Source of the DNA: Actinomycetota bacterium
GTDB lineage: Bacteria; Actinomycetota; Actinomycetes; Actinomycetales; Microbacteriaceae
Length of the DNA stretch: 6,171 nucleotides
Assembly: GCA_009704705.1 (NCBI GenBank)
Contig: WLDR01000088.1
Location: forward strand, 1-6,171
Direction: 5' to 3'
In this document: positions 6,073 to 6,171 of the stretch, one piece after another
Numbering within the stretch: the stretch's first letter is position 1
Layout: every line of letters starts with the position of its first letter
Position numbers and translations under genes: made by a program
The notes under the pieces: generated by a model
The model's input: only the letters and a program-made list of their open reading frames with translations
The model's database searches: none
What the model was told of the DNA's origin: nothing

Positions 6073-6079
6073 TCTCCTC
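6073..6079 (-). promoter_or_regulatory. ribosome binding site of the DUF3099 gene
   Basis: On the minus strand GAGGAGA lies 5 nt before the GTG at 6067. It is a strong site and settles the start choice. Confidence 0.8.
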
Positions 6080-6171
6080 GCTGTGCCGTGACTTTCATTG
6101 GTGAACTAAGCCTACGGCTAGGCTTGACCCGATTATCCGCCAAAGGAAAAAGCGGGCCCTCTTTTCGTCAA
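6080..6171. promoter_or_regulatory. upstream region of the DUF3099-SURF1 operon
   Basis: These 92 nt presumably carry the promoter for the leftward DUF3099-SURF1 pair and possibly one for a rightward gene beyond the window. TAGGCT, an actinobacterial-style -10, occurs on both strands as the arms of an inverted repeat at 6108-6125. GATAAT on the minus strand (6137-6132) is another -10-like hexamer. No -35 is at good spacing for any of these, so no promoter can be fixed by eye. Confidence 0.35.
6108..6125. repeat. perfect 7-bp inverted repeat with 4-nt spacer
   Basis: AAGCCTA, then CGGC, then TAGGCTT: the arms are exact reverse complements. It lies about 40 nt upstream of the DUF3099 start and is outside any gene in the window. 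It could be an operator, a small RNA hairpin, or two back-to-back -10 elements. Confidence 0.6.

Overview
The window looks like an ordinary chromosomal stretch from a high-GC Gram-positive actinobacterium, most likely of the family Microbacteriaceae. The pointers are GC-rich codon use with many GTG starts, a SUF iron-sulfur operon carrying a Rieske ferredoxin gene next to sufC, an actinobacterial-type ABC-F ATPase that I recognise as the Rv1473-like group, and an actinobacterial SURF1 + DUF3099 pair. The family assignment is inference. There is no 16S or other marker gene here.

Layout. Positions 1-1349 (+) hold the tail of a SUF Fe-S cluster assembly operon: a 5'-truncated Rieske ferredoxin, sufC, and a sufT/DUF59 gene, tightly packed with one ATGA overlap. 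After 41 nt follows a PLP-dependent trans-sulfuration enzyme (1391-2536, +) of the cystathionine gamma-synthase/lyase group. It converges on a solitary bioY biotin-transporter gene (2611-3216, -). The 74-nt gap between them is mostly filled by four imperfect 15-bp tandem repeats. A 118-nt divergent intergenic region (3217-3334) with several small dyads separates bioY from a soluble two-domain ABC-F ATPase (3335-4933, +). That gene converges, with only 5 nt between the stop codons, on a SURF1-family gene (4939-5805, -), which is preceded by an overlapping DUF3099 small membrane protein gene (5789-6067, -). The last 104 nt are upstream sequence with an 18-bp inverted repeat.

How the genes relate. 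The first four genes all concern sulfur: Fe-S cluster assembly, then transfer of sulfur between cysteine and homocysteine. Biotin, imported by BioY, is loosely connected because its own synthesis needs a Fe-S enzyme. SURF1 (a cytochrome oxidase assembly factor) and DUF3099 form a probable two-gene membrane-protein operon. ABC-F is a translation or ribosome-associated ATPase.

I see no RNA genes, CRISPR array, transposase, prophage or attachment site, and no evidence for an undescribed multi-gene system. The most unexplained item is the 15-bp tandem repeat at 2547-2606.
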